From contig OX419345.1 of NCBI GenBank assembly GCA_948470475.1, positions 17,798,739-17,862,738 of the forward strand: a stretch of DNA of 64,000 nt, given 5' to 3'. Each line of letters opens with the position of its first letter. Positions within the stretch are counted from its first letter, which is position 1. Position numbers and translations under genes: made by a program. This document shows, one piece after another, positions 37,451-48,464 of this stretch. The notes under the pieces are model-generated. The model did not search any database, was not told where the DNA came from, and saw nothing but the letters and a program-made list of their open reading frames with translations. This DNA comes from Galaxea fascicularis. Lineage: Eukaryota > Cnidaria > Anthozoa > Scleractinia > Euphylliidae.

Positions 37451-40400
37451 TTTTGAATTTGGCTGAAACTTTGCTTATTTCAAAGACCAGTCTAGAAATG
37501 ATGTTTAAATGCTTCCCAATACTCCGAAAACATTATTTCTATTCTTATTTGAGCTGTGTGCAAGATTTCAGCAAAGTTGAAATTTTGACCAAAACCCAAA
37601 GGGGTTAACCCATGGTTTTGGGTCAAATTTTGAATTTGGCTGAAACTTTGCTTATTTCAAAGACCAGTCTAGAAATGATGGTTAAATGGTTCCCAAAACT
37701 CCGAAATCATTATTTCTATTCTTATTTGAGCTGTGTGCAAGATTTCAGCAAAGTTGAAATTTTGACCAAAACCCAAAGGGGTTAACCCATGGTTTTGGGT
37801 CAAATTTTGAATTTGGCTGAAACTTTGCTTATTTCAAAGACCAGTCTAGAAATGATGGTTAAATGCTTCCCAAAACTCCGAAAACATTATTTCTATTCTT
37901 ATTTGAGCTGTGTGCAAGATTTCAGCAAAGTTGAAATTTTGACCAAAACCCAAAGGGGTTAACCCATGGTTTTGGGTCAAATTTTGAATTTGGCTGAAAC
38001 TTTGCTTATTTCAAAGACCAGTCTAGGAATGATGTTTAAATGCTTCCCAATACTCCGAAAACATTATTTCTATTCTTATTTGAGCTGTGTGCAAGATTTC
38101 AGCAAAGTTGAAATTTTGACCAAAACCCAAAGGGGTTAACCCATGGTTTTGGGTCAAATTTTGAATTTGGCTGAAACTTTGCTTATTTCAAAGACCAGTC
38201 TAGAAATGATGGTTAAATGCTTCCCAAAACTCCGAAATCATTATTTCTATTCTTATTTGAGCTGTGTGCAAGATTTCAGCAAAGTTGAAATTTTGACCAA
38301 AACCCAAAGGGGTTAACCCATGGTTTTGGGTCAAATTTTGAATTTGGCTGAAACTTTGCTTATTTCAAGGACCAGTCTAGAAATGATGTTTGAATGCTTC
38401 CCAAAACTCCGAAAACATTATTTCTATTCTTATTTGAGCTGTGTGCAAGATTTCAGCAAAGTTGAAATTTTGACCAAAACCCAAAGGGGTTAACCCATGG
38501 TTTTGGGTCAAATTTTGAATTTGGCTGAAACTTTGCTTATTTCAAAGACCAGTCTAGAAATGATGTTTAAATGCTTCCCAATACTCCGAAAACATTATTT
38601 CTATTCTTATTTGAGCTGTGTGCAAGATTTCAGCAAAGTTGAAATTTTGACCAAAACCCAAAGGGGTTAACCCATGGTTTTGGGTCAAATTTTGAATTTG
38701 GCTGAAACTTTGCTTATTTCAAAGACCAGTCTAGAAATGATGTTTAAATGCTTCCCAATACTCCGAAAACATTATTTCTATTCTTATTTGAGCTGTGTGC
38801 AAGATTTCAGCAAAGTTGAAATTTTGACCAAAACCCAAAGGGGTTAACCCATGGTTTTGGGTCAAATTTTGAATTTGGCTGAAACTTTGCTTATTTCAAA
38901 GACCAGTCTAGAAATGATGGTTAAATGCTTCCCAAAACTCCGAAATCATTATTTCTATTCTTATTTGAGCTGTGTGCAAGATTTCAGCAAAGTTGAAATT
39001 TTGACCAAAACCCAAAGGGGTTAACCCATGGTTTTGGGTCAAATTTTGAATTTGGCTGAAACTTTGCTTATTTCAAAGACCAGTCTAGAAATGATGGTTA
39101 AATGCTTCCCAAAACTCCGAAAACATTATTTCTATTCTTATTTGAGCTGTGTGCAAGATTTCAGCAAAGTTGAAATTTTGACCAAAACCCAAAGGGGTTA
39201 ACCCATGGTTTTGGGTCAAATTTTGAATTTGGCTGAAACTTTGCTTATTTCAAAGACCAGTCTAGAAATGATGTTTAAATGCTTCCCAAAACTCCGAAAA
39301 CATTATTTCTATTCTTATTTGAGCTGTGTGCAAGATTTCAGCAAAGTTGAAATTTTGACCAAAACCCAAAGGGGTTAACCCATGGTTTTGGGTCAAATTT
39401 TGAATTTGGCTGAAACTTTGCTTATTTCAAAGACCAGTCTAGAAATGATGTTTGAATGCTTCCCAAAACTCCGAAAACATTATTTCTATTCTTATTTGAG
39501 CTGTGTGCAAGATTTCAGCAAAGTTGAAATTTTGACCAAAACCCAAAGGGGTTAACCCATGGTTTTGGGTCAAATTTTGAATTTGGCTGAAACTTTGCTT
39601 ATTTCAAAGACCAGTCTAGAAATGATGTTTAAATGCTTCCTAAAACTCCGAAAACATTATTTCTATTCTTATTTGAGCTGTGTGCACGATTTCAGCAAAG
39701 TTGAAATTTTGACCAAAACCCAAAGGGGTTAACCCATGGTTTTGGGTCAAATTTTGAATTTGGCTGAAACTTTGCTTATTTCAAAGACCAGTCTAGAAAT
39801 GATGTTTAAATGCTTCCTAAAACTCCGAAAACATTGTTCCTATTCTTATTTGAGCTGTGTGCAAGATTTCAGCAAAGTTGAAATTTTGACCAAAACCCAA
39901 AGGGGTTAACCCATGGTTTTGGGTCAAATTTTGAATTTGGCTGAAACTTTGCTTATTTCAAAGACCAGTCTAGAAATGATGGTTAAATGGTTCCCAAAAC
40001 TCCGAAAACATTTTTTGTGTTCCTTTTTTTAACTGTGTGGAAGATTTTAGCAAAGTTGAAATTTTGACCAAAACCCAAAGGGGTTAACCCATGGTTTTGG
40101 GTCAAATTTTGAATTTGGCTGAAACTTTGCTTATTTCAAAGACCAGTCTAGAAATGATGGTTAAATGCTTCCCAAAACTCCGAAAACATTATTTCTATTC
40201 TTATTTGAGCTGTGTGCAAGATTTCAACAAAGTTGAAATTTTGACCAAAACCCAAAGGGGTTAACCCATGGTTTTGGGTCAAATTTTGAATTTGGCTGAA
40301 ACTTTGCTTATTTCAAAGACCAGTCTAGAAATGATGGTTAAATGGTTCCGAAAACTCCGAAAACATTATTTCTATTCTTATTTGAGCTGTGTGCAAGATT

Positions 40401-40888
40401 TCAGCAAAGTTGAAATTTTGACCAAAACCCAAAGGGGTTAACCCATGGTTTTGGGTCAAATTTTGAATTTGGCTGAAACTTTGCTTATTTCAAAGACCAG
40501 TCAAGAAATGATGTTTAAATGCTTCCCAAAACTCCGAAAACATTATTTCTATTCTTATTTGAGCTGTGTGCAAGATTTCAGCAAAGTTGAAATTTTGACC
40601 AAAACCCAAAGGGGTTAACCCATGGTTTTGGGTCAAATTTTGAATTTGGCTGAAACTTTGGTTATTTCAAAGACCAGTCTACAAATGATGTTTAAATGCT
40701 TCCCAAAACTCCGAAAACATTATTTGTATTCTTTTTTTTAACTGTGTGGAAGATTATAGCATAGTTTAAATTTTGACCAAAACCCAAAGGGTCAAATTTT
40801 GAATTTGGTTGAAACTTTGCTTATTTCAAAGACCAGTCTAGAAATGATGTTTAAATGCTTCTAAAAACTCCGAAAACATTATTTCTAT

Positions 40889-41195
40889 GCGACGTTTTTA
40901 ATTACTAGGCAAATTAAGAGAAAAACGATCAGATTAGTTATTCAGCGACAACTTTATTTCATGGACTGAAAGGAAGATGTTTTTTTTGCTTTACCAAGTC
41001 TCTCTTTTGGAACACATGTCACCCCATGTGGTCTGTAAACCTTTTTCGCTGACTTTGAAAATACATGGTGCTGTGATAATGCTACAGTTTCCCGTTATCT
41101 TAGGGCTTATGTTACATAGTGCTTCACTTCTTATAGTCTGGGTGTTCAGTTGTCGACATGGATATCGTGTTCTGTTCATCGATATCGTGTTCTGT
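40889..41195. other. junction between satellite and LINE, no gene recognised
   Basis: The satellite stops abruptly at ATTTCTAT (40888). About 300 bp of unrelated AT-rich DNA follows, ending in an imperfect tandem duplication of GATATCGTGTTCTGTTCA (41161-41178 and 41181-41198). LINE homology begins right after it. Confidence 0.5.
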
Positions 41196-43737
41196 TCAAG
41201 GTAAAAAGAAGATCATAATAGGTTGTATCTACAAGCATCCCACTTGTAATTTAGAACAGTTTCGCAACCAACTAAATGATATAATCAAAACAATTAATCC
41301 CAATAGACACGAAATTTACATCTTTGGAGATATTAATATAAGTTTCCTGAAATTCAATGAACATGCTCAAACTGAAGAGTTTTTAGATATGCTTTATGCT
41401 AATAACATCTTGCCGATCATTACTAAACCTACGAGGCTTACTGATCACACAGCAACACTTATTGACCATATACACAAATTCTTTACAAAATTTTACACCA
41501 GGAATTCTAACAGTTGATATAACAGATCATCTTCCGATTTTCTGCTTAGTCAGAACCCAGCCTACACGGAATAATAGTAACAAAAAATATTTTCGAGACT
41601 ACTCAAAATTTAATAAAGATCTATACCTAGATGATATAAAACTGATTGATTGGCACGAAATCCTCAACCCAGAAAAGAATCTAAATGAAAAGGTACAGGA
41701 GGCAATCAATACACTGAATAAAATTGTGGACAAACATGCACCTATCAGGCTGGCTAGCCAAAGCAAGCAAAGGCAACTTAATAAGCCATGGCTCACTAAG
41801 GGTATTCTAAAATCAGTAAAAAGGAAACAAAAAATGTACCGCACGCATTTCTTAAGCAAGGATTTACAAAAAATCGGGGAATATAAACATTATGCAGCTA
41901 TTCTTTCACATCTTAAGGATAAAAGTAAGACAGAATACTTTAACATGCAATTTACAAAGTACAAAGACAACCTTAAGCAAACTTGGAAACTGATTGGTAC
42001 TCTTGTTAAAAGGAAAACCAAAGGTCAAACTTTCCCCACGAAAATCACTCACAACAACACGACTTTTACACAAGAAAAGGACATTGCCGAATTATTCAAT
42101 AACTTCTTTGTAAACATTGGGCCAACTTTAGCAAGGGAAATCAAAACTGATCATACAGACCCTTTGCAATATATAGAATCCACGCTTTCAAACAGTTTTT
42201 ACCTTGCTCCAGTAACCCAAACACAAGTATTTACATTATTTTCTGGGCTAAAAGAAAACAAAGCATCCCTTATTGTTCCTAACAAGCTTATTAAACTTGC
42301 AACCGAACAGCTGTCTGCACCCATTACTGAAATATATAATGAATCAATATTATCAGGGGAGTTTCCTGAAATCTTTAAGATATCAAAAGTAACCCCAATA
42401 TTTAAAAGTGGTAATCTTTCTGAGTTAGGAAATTACAGGCCAATAGCAGTCATTTCTCCCTTTAGTAAAGTACTGGAAAGACTAGTATATGACCAACTTA
42501 TGTCCTATCTGGAAAAAGAATGTCTACTATTTGACTTCCAATTTGGCTTTCGAAAGCGATATTCCACTGAATATGCCATTCTAGAAACTGTGGAAAAATT
42601 AAAGTCAGCAGTTGATGATCAAAAAATAACATGTGGTATCTTTTTAGACTTTTCCAAGGCCTTTGATACAATTAACCACCATATTCTCTTAGGAAAATTA
42701 TTTAAGTATGGGATCCGAGGGCTCCCACATGCATGGTTCTCAAGCTATATAACTAATCGTAAGCAATATGTCAAAGTTGGTAACACAGAATCTAGCCTGA
42801 AAACCATCACATGTGGTGTACCCCAAGGCTCCACACCAGGTCCACTGTTGTTCCTATTGTATATTAACGACTTGCCCAAGTCTTCAAAGAAATTAACTTT
42901 TAGGATTTTTGCAGATGATACAAATATGTTTTTTTCTTCAAAAGACCCAGAACAATTACAATCAGTAATCAATGAAGAACTTGGAAAGGTCTTAAAATTC
43001 TGTGCAGCAAATAAGCTGTCCATTAACTTTAAGAAGACTAATTACATGATAATTACTTCACCTAAGAAGAAAACAAATATCAGAATAACAGTTTGTAATA
43101 TAGAGCAAAAGTCCCAGATTAAATATTTGGGTGTCTTTATTGATGAGCATCTAAAATGGGATGCTCAGCTCCAGCACATTAACAACAAAATAACCAAAAA
43201 CATTGAATCTTATTTAAGCTTAGACATTATGTGCCTATAAGTACACTCAAACAACTGTACTATACTCTCATATATTCGTATCTAACGTATGGATTAATGA
43301 GCTGGGGTACCGCATACCAAACTAAGTTAAATAAAATTAAAGTAAGTCAGAATAACTGTATTCGCTGCATCTTCTTCGCGAATAAAAGAGAAAGTCCCAC
43401 ACCGTACTTTACACTATTAGAAATCTTAAAGTTGGAGAATATCTTTAAATTAAAAATTGGCGCTCTTGTGCATAAAATTCAATATCAAAAAAAGGATATA
43501 CCTCCTGCCCTCTATGACTTAGTCCAACCAGCTTCAGCTGCCCATAATTATAATACTAGGTATGTCACTAATCAAAACCTGTGTAGACCGTTTTCCAGAA
43601 CTAATTATGGCCTAGCAAGGTTTAGTGTAGTGGCATCACAGACCTGGGAAGCAACACCTACGAAAATTAAGTGTCTCCCCTCGAATAGTTTTAAAAAAGA
43701 ATATAAACTCTTTCTACTTGACAGTCAGGCATCTTGA
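41158..43737 (+). pseudogene. LINE ORF2 remnant: endonuclease end, reverse transcriptase (two frameshifts)
   Basis: Three overlapping open stretches carry one protein: 41158-41517, 41396-43240 and 43231-43737. The first has GCIYKHPT, GDINISFLK and TATLIDHI (late endonuclease motifs). The second has SDH-like ITDHLPIF, then RT blocks SKVTPIFKSG, NYRPIAVIS, FQFGFRKRYSTEYA, GIFLDFSKAFDTINH, CGVPQGSTPGPLLFLLYIND, the catalytic FADDTN and IKYLGVFID. The third has the C-terminal region. Frames shift at about 41480-41510 and about 43206, the latter consistent with loss of one base. The GSTPG in the RT is unusual, as most relatives have GSVLG or GSILG. The element is dead. The first 13 codons from 41158 are flanking DNA, not LINE. 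Confidence 0.88.
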
Positions 43738-44022
43738 ACAACTCTAATCTGTTAATTAGTTCTATTTATTTAATTATTTAATCTAAATAGTTTTATTATT
43801 ATCATTAGTAGTAGTAGTAGTACTGTATAACCTCCGACCACTTGTAACCGCTATGTGGTAGTAGCCAACTCGAAAGCTTGGCTCCTTTGGCTGCTACACA
43901 CTCTTTTCCTTTGTTATGTTTAATTCGATGTATAGTTAGCTCTGTTTTTTTTTCTTTTTTTCTTTATTATTGTTGTATTGTAATTGAATAAGTGTGAATA
44001 AATGAACTTGAACTTGAACTTG
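41196..44022 (+). mobile_element. 5'-truncated CR1/L2-like non-LTR retrotransposon
   Basis: The element keeps the end of an APE-type endonuclease, a reverse transcriptase domain, a C-terminal region and a 3' UTR. The UTR holds a stem (about 43855-43868 with 43887-43900) and ends in AATAAATGAACTTGAACTTG, an AACTTG-type microsatellite tail typical of the CR1/L2 group. There is no ORF1 and no 5' half of the endonuclease, as expected from incomplete reverse transcription. No clear target duplication was found. Confidence 0.85.
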
Positions 44023-44026
44023 GTGG

Positions 44027-44428
44027 CACCGATTTTATCTCAAGGAGCAAGCTGAATTTATACCGAATCGACTTGTGATATCTCGGGGAATATATTTGGC
44101 AAAAGAAAACAAGGTCAAGGGTAAACTGAGGAAGTGTTGATTTGAAACACAATAAACCTTTGAGAAATGCTACACACGAACAATTTGCAGTGACCTGTTT
44201 GTTTAACTATTTTCTATATCTGTGTACCGTTGATGGTGCCACAGATTCTGCCTTAAGGAACAAGCTGAATTTATATCGACTTGAGATATCTCGGGGAATA
44301 TATTTGGCTAAAGAAAGAAAAGGTAAACTGAAGAAGTGCTGATTTGAGATAAGAAATTGTACCACAATAAACCTTCAAACAATTTGCAGTGACCTGTTTG
44401 TTTAGCTGCTTTCTATATCTCGTTGTGA
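44027..44428. repeat. tandem duplication of a roughly 200-bp unit, diverged
   Basis: Two successive units share AAGCTGAATTTATA, GATATCTCGGGGAATATATT, TGGC(A/T)AAAGAAA, GGTAAACTGA(G/A)GAAGTG and CAATTTGCAGTGACCTGTTT. The first runs from about 44027 to 44232 and the second to about 44428. The second unit has small indels. It lies between the 3' end of one LINE and the start of the next. No protein likeness was seen. Confidence 0.8.
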
Positions 44429-44795
44429 TTTATTCAATTTTTCATTTCTGAACTGTAAAGATTCTACAACAATGGAAATAGAATATATTAAGATATGAGA
44501 TATTTCCGGTTTTAACTAGAAGTTAAATTATTAAAACATCTCTGTTCTCCGTGATATCCGTCAAATCTGCCCAATATAGAGATTTCTTAAAAGAGGTTGA
44601 ACTTCCAGTTTGATGTGGAAGCTCGACTGTGTTCATTTTTTCTTGAACAAGGCGGATATCACGGCTTTGATGGAAATGAGCCAGGTCTGTCATGTGGGTG
44701 GTTGGACGTGCCTTGAGCTGCTCCGCAGGTTATAATATGTTAACTTCGAGTGTAAGTTAACAAATTTATACACTTTAGAATTATTTTACTTTCTT

Positions 44796-45590
44796 ATGAT
44801 GGGGGACAACGTGAAGCAACTAAAGAAAGACCACGATGAAGTGAAGAAAAAATTAAAGAACTTAACCAAGGAATTTGAATCGCTGCGAGACAAGATGGCG
44901 GATAAATCAGACCGCGCCTCATCTCCTAGTAGTGCGGATGTTCAACATCTGAGTGATACCTGCGATGGCTTCTCAACAATTATTGAGAGCTTTCAGACGA
45001 GATTAAATAAACTGACAAGTCAAGTAGAAGCTGTTACAAAGGCTATCGACGATGCAACATCTTATAGCTACCAGTATAACTTGAAAATAGTCGGGGTTCC
45101 ACAGACGAACGAGAAAGAAACGGCTGAAGAAACAACGAGGCTTTGTCTAAAGATTTTCAAGAAAATTGGCGTGGACGTCAGAGAAACTGATATTGACATT
45201 GCTCATAGAATTCCGACAAGAAAACAAAATGGCCGGAGAGGACAGCGAAACAACGCAATTGTTTGCAAGTTTGTGAGGCGCATGGTTCGGGAGAGGGTGC
45301 TGGCTGCAAGAGCAAACACAAATCGGCTCAAACCAAATGATTTTGATCTTCCCTCTGACAGCCAAATCGACCGTATTGGAATTCTGAGTCATCTGTCGCC
45401 GAAGCTTCAAGATCTTTTGGGATCGGCGAAAACTCATCAAACTGAGTACGGCTACAAGTTTTGTTGGGCTAAATCTACAGCAGTTTTCCTTCGCAAATCT
45501 GATAACTCCAGAATCTTTAGGATAGAGTCGGAGAAGGATCTTGAGGACCTACGAAGAAACGAGTCTACTAATGATGAATCTCACAGCTAA
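44796..45590 (+). CDS. LINE ORF1 protein (coiled coil plus RRM-like nucleic-acid-binding region)
   Basis: 264 codons, intact. Residues about 5-45 and 55-90 are rich in heptad-like K/E/L patterns (KKDHDEVKKKLKNLTKEFES), predicting a coiled coil for oligomerisation. From about residue 95, YNLKIVGVPQTNEKETAEET then DIDIAHRIP and VCKFVRRMVRERVLAAR resemble the RRM-like domain of L1-type ORF1 proteins, which bind element RNA and act as a chaperone. ORF2 follows after 55 nt in the same direction. The start could be either of the two adjacent ATGs (MMGDN). There are no zinc knuckles. It belongs to a mobile element, not a host gene. Confidence 0.82.
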   Translation: MMGDNVKQLKKDHDEVKKKLKNLTKEFESLRDKMADKSDRASSPSSADVQHLSDTCDGFSTIIESFQTRLNKLTSQVEAVTKAIDDATSYSYQYNLKIVGVPQTNEKETAEETTRLCLKIFKKIGVDVRETDIDIAHRIPTRKQNGRRGQRNNAIVCKFVRRMVRERVLAARANTNRLKPNDFDLPSDSQIDRIGILSHLSPKLQDLLGSAKTHQTEYGYKFCWAKSTAVFLRKSDNSRIFRIESEKDLEDLRRNESTNDESHS

Positions 45591-46546
45591 GTTTATCTGT
45601 TTATCTTACCATTACTATATAAATTACTAGCCTGTAGTCACGATCATGGCAGTTAAAAACCAACGTGTTGATAAAAACATAAAGTGCACTTTACGCGAAC
45701 TACCATATTTTGGTTTTCGAGGAGATCTCGCTTCTTATCACGGACAATTCAACAACTGTCTGTTCTCCGCTAGGAAATCTAAAAGAAATCTCGAAAGACT
45801 GTCTGGACTTTATGATCTTGATTTATTTAATCTGAATATCGGTGGCGATTGTAACACCGATTACCCTGATTTATCTACGTATATACGTAGTAGATATTAT
45901 TCTCCGCATAGCTTTGAAGTAATGAAAAATAATTTAACAAAATTTGATATTAATCACAGCTTTTCAATCTTTCACAACAATATAAGAAGTCTAAATCGCA
46001 ACTTGGAAAATCTACAAAGCCATCTCTTAGAAGAGCTTGATTTTCACTTTGATGTAATAGGTGTAACAGAAACCAAAATTACCAATTCAAATTTGGAGGG
46101 ATTTGTCCCAAGTATTCCTGGCTATAATTTTGAATACGTCCCAACACCCTTGTCAGCTGGGGGTGTTGGAATGTTTATTGATGCATCTCTTGATTATGTA
46201 ATTTTGGAAAAAACGTCTACTACGGCTTACCAAGCTCTTTGGATCGAAATAAGTTTCACGGATAAAAAACATATAGTATGTGGCATCATATATCGACAAC
46301 ATAATTCACCCGAGCAATTTCAAAACTATTTTGCAGATACAGTTGAGAAATTTATTTCATCTGGTAAAACCCTTTGTTTAATGGGTGATATCAATATAGA
46401 TTTGCTAAAAAGTACACATTGCCAGTTTGCGCACGATTTCCTCTCAACTCCGTTAAGCTGCTATCTCATTCCTACCATTGATAAGCCAACGCGTGTGCAT
46501 AGAAGTTCGGCAACACTTATTGACAATATATTCGTTAATAATCCAG

Positions 46547-46552
46547 AGCAAG
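46547..46552 (+). repeat. 6-bp target-site duplication, left copy (AGCAAG)
   Basis: AGCAAG directly precedes the left inverted repeat and is repeated at 48459-48464 after the right one. Joining at this point restores the LINE endonuclease reading frame across the insertion. Confidence 0.85.
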
Positions 46553-48458
46553 TATGGAGGGGAATACTGGACAAAATTGTCATTAGATCGTGTGCAGTGA
46601 GGCATTATATCGTACTACATGGTTATGTACCCGGTGATACTATGTCGTACCCGATATGTTGTCTTATCGTAATAGAGATGCCATTATGTCGTACCACATG
46701 CTACTATATCGTGCCTGATAGTGTTATATCGTAACCGGTGTGGTGATATGGTAGCCGGATATGCTGCTATATCGTACCCAATAACGCTATATCGTAACCG
46801 GTGTGGTCTTATATTGTACCAGTGATGCCGTTTCATCGTACCATATGCTGCTATATCGTACCCGATAATGCTATATCGTAACCAGTGTGTTGTTATATCG
46901 TAGCAGTGATGCGGTTTCATCGTACCACATGCTGTTATATCGTACCCGACAATGCTATGTCGTACCCGATAATGCTTCATCGTAACCCAAACTAGTCAGC
47001 GGCTTACCCCAACCTCGTTCCCAGGCTCTCTCTGCTCTGCCTCCCTTGTCGTTGGGAGAGACCCTGGCTGCGGCTGGTCACGTTACCACAAGTTACCACC
47101 CAGATTCTGGGTGGTAAAAAGATCTGTTACGTGGGAGGGGTGGCAGAGTGTTTTGTTTGTTGCTGTGACAAACTTTGTGGGTTTCAAATCCTTGAGTAGT
47201 AGCTAAAAACTACCTGCTTTATCGTGTTTCGAAGTACGTTATTTCTGTCTTCTCTAAAATATAGAAGACTTTCGTTCACAAAGATATTCAGCAGCCGAAT
47301 GGAGCACAAACTTTTCTACGGTTGGCACATGTAAAACGTCATGTACCGAATCGAAGTGGAACCAGTGGATCATTCTCTTGAATCTTTGAATTCGGAGGTA
47401 ATATTTTCTTCTTTGTGCGGTATTTTGGACGTTCAGAAAAAGTATTTCTGTGACACAGCCGATTAGCCGAGTATTCTGACTTGCCTTTGATTTACACTGA
47501 TTTACAGCATGCAAATGATTTGCAGTTTTGTTGACATAATTTCATCTGCATCAAGCTTATGTAAGTTTATATTTAGATCGTTTACCTTTCGACAGTTTAT
47601 ATTTAGAATTATATTTTGCAAAATGGTAAATAAAACATCGTTTTGGGTAGCAAACAATATGCTGTGAGGTTAATTCAGGCAACATGAAACAGCGAAAGTT
47701 ACAGTTTTACTTCTTAGTATTAAAATCGGCCGGCTGGAATTGAAATCAGAGAGACACTTCAATATATTTCGTTTGACCTGTGTGAAGTTTAGAATATTCA
47801 AAGGTGTATTTGCCCGTGTGTTGTTGAATATATCGATGACTGATCGCCTTTCTTTCGCTTCAGTTGAGATTGACAAAAATTATTTGTTGACTCTACCCCA
47901 GTGGAAAAGTTTGTGTCACAGGTGGTCACATGACCAGCCGCTGCCAGGGTCTCTCCCAACGACAAAGGAGGCAGAGCAGAGAGAGCCTGGGAACGAGGTT
48001 GGGGTAAGCCGCTGACTAGTTTGGGTTACGATGAAGCATTATCGGGTACGACATAGCATTGTCGGGTACGATATAACAGCATGTGGTACGATGAAACCGC
48101 ATCACTGCTACGATATAACAACACACTGGTTACGATATAGCATTATCGGGTACGATATAGCAGCATATGGTACGATGAAACGGCATCACTGGTACAATAT
48201 AAGACCACACCGGTTACGATATAGCGTTATTGGGTACGATATAGCAGCATATCCGGCTACCATATCACCACACCGGTTACGATATAACACTATCGGGCAC
48301 GATATAGTAGCATGTGGTACGACATCATGGCATCTCTATTACGATAAGACAACATATCGGGTACGACATAGTATCACCGGGTACATAACCATGTAGTACG
48401 ATATAATGCCTCACCGCACACGATCTAATGACAATTTTGTCCAGTATTCCCCTCCATA
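46553..48458. mobile_element. non-autonomous foldback DNA element with about 537-bp terminal inverted repeats
   Basis: The arms 46553-47088 and 47922-48458 are long, near-identical inverted repeats beginning TATGGAGGGGAATACTGGAC. After about 60 bp each arm is a minisatellite of roughly 19 units of 20-22 bp, with the core GGTACGATATAGCANCAT and its variants. The inner end of each arm is a GC-richer segment (GTTGGGAGAGACCCTGGC). The central region of about 830 bp has no recognisable transposase, so the element would depend on enzymes from elsewhere. The 6-bp target duplication argues against hAT (8), piggyBac (TTAA), Tc1 (TA) and Harbinger (3). IS3EU or Dada-like families are known for about 6 bp, but I could not assign it. 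The matching open frames in the two arms are products of the repeat, not genes. Confidence 0.88.
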
Positions 48459-48464
48459 AGCAAG
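48459..48464 (+). repeat. 6-bp target-site duplication, right copy (AGCAAG)
   Basis: Right-hand partner of 46547-46552. LINE coding sequence resumes here in phase after allowing for the 1912-bp gain. Confidence 0.85.

Larger units (their letters stand above)
14506..40888. repeat. 26.4-kb satellite array, 177-bp monomer, about 149 copies
   Basis: The period is 177 bp, measured from successive GGTTAACCCA landmarks (33001, 33178, 33355, 33532). The array spans about 149 monomer lengths with no interruption by other DNA. Each monomer contains GGGTTAACCC, a perfect 10-bp palindrome. Around it an imperfect inverted repeat pairs AGCAAAGTTGAAATTTTGAC with the later GTCAAATTTTGAATTTGGCT region. Two main monomer types differ in one block: ATTATTTCTATTCTTATTTG (common) and TTTTTTGTGTTCCTTTTTTT (rarer, frequent near both ends and in the left part). 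All six frames are blocked by stops, so it is not coding. Edge monomers (14506-14870, 40660-40888) are the most diverged, and one near the right end has lost about 17 bp around the palindrome. It is AT-rich and nucleosome-sized. Confidence 0.97.

Noticed and set aside
14506..40888. CRISPR array or protein-repeat gene
   Set aside because: The units are contiguous with no unique spacers and every frame is stopped. The host is a eukaryote; it is a satellite.
14506..40888. Interstitial telomere repeat origin for the satellite
   Set aside because: GGGTTA and TAACCC overlap only once per monomer; there are no tandem TTAGGG runs.
41161..41198. The doubled GATATCGTGTTCTGTTCA as the target duplication of the first LINE
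   Set aside because: Both copies lie on the same side of the element and nothing matching was seen after its tail at 44022. It is a local tandem duplication.
46684..48396. Matching open frames on opposite strands (starting MKHYRVRHSIVGYD)
   Set aside because: They are translations of the inverted minisatellite arms of the foldback element. The tandem motif simply lacks stops in one frame.
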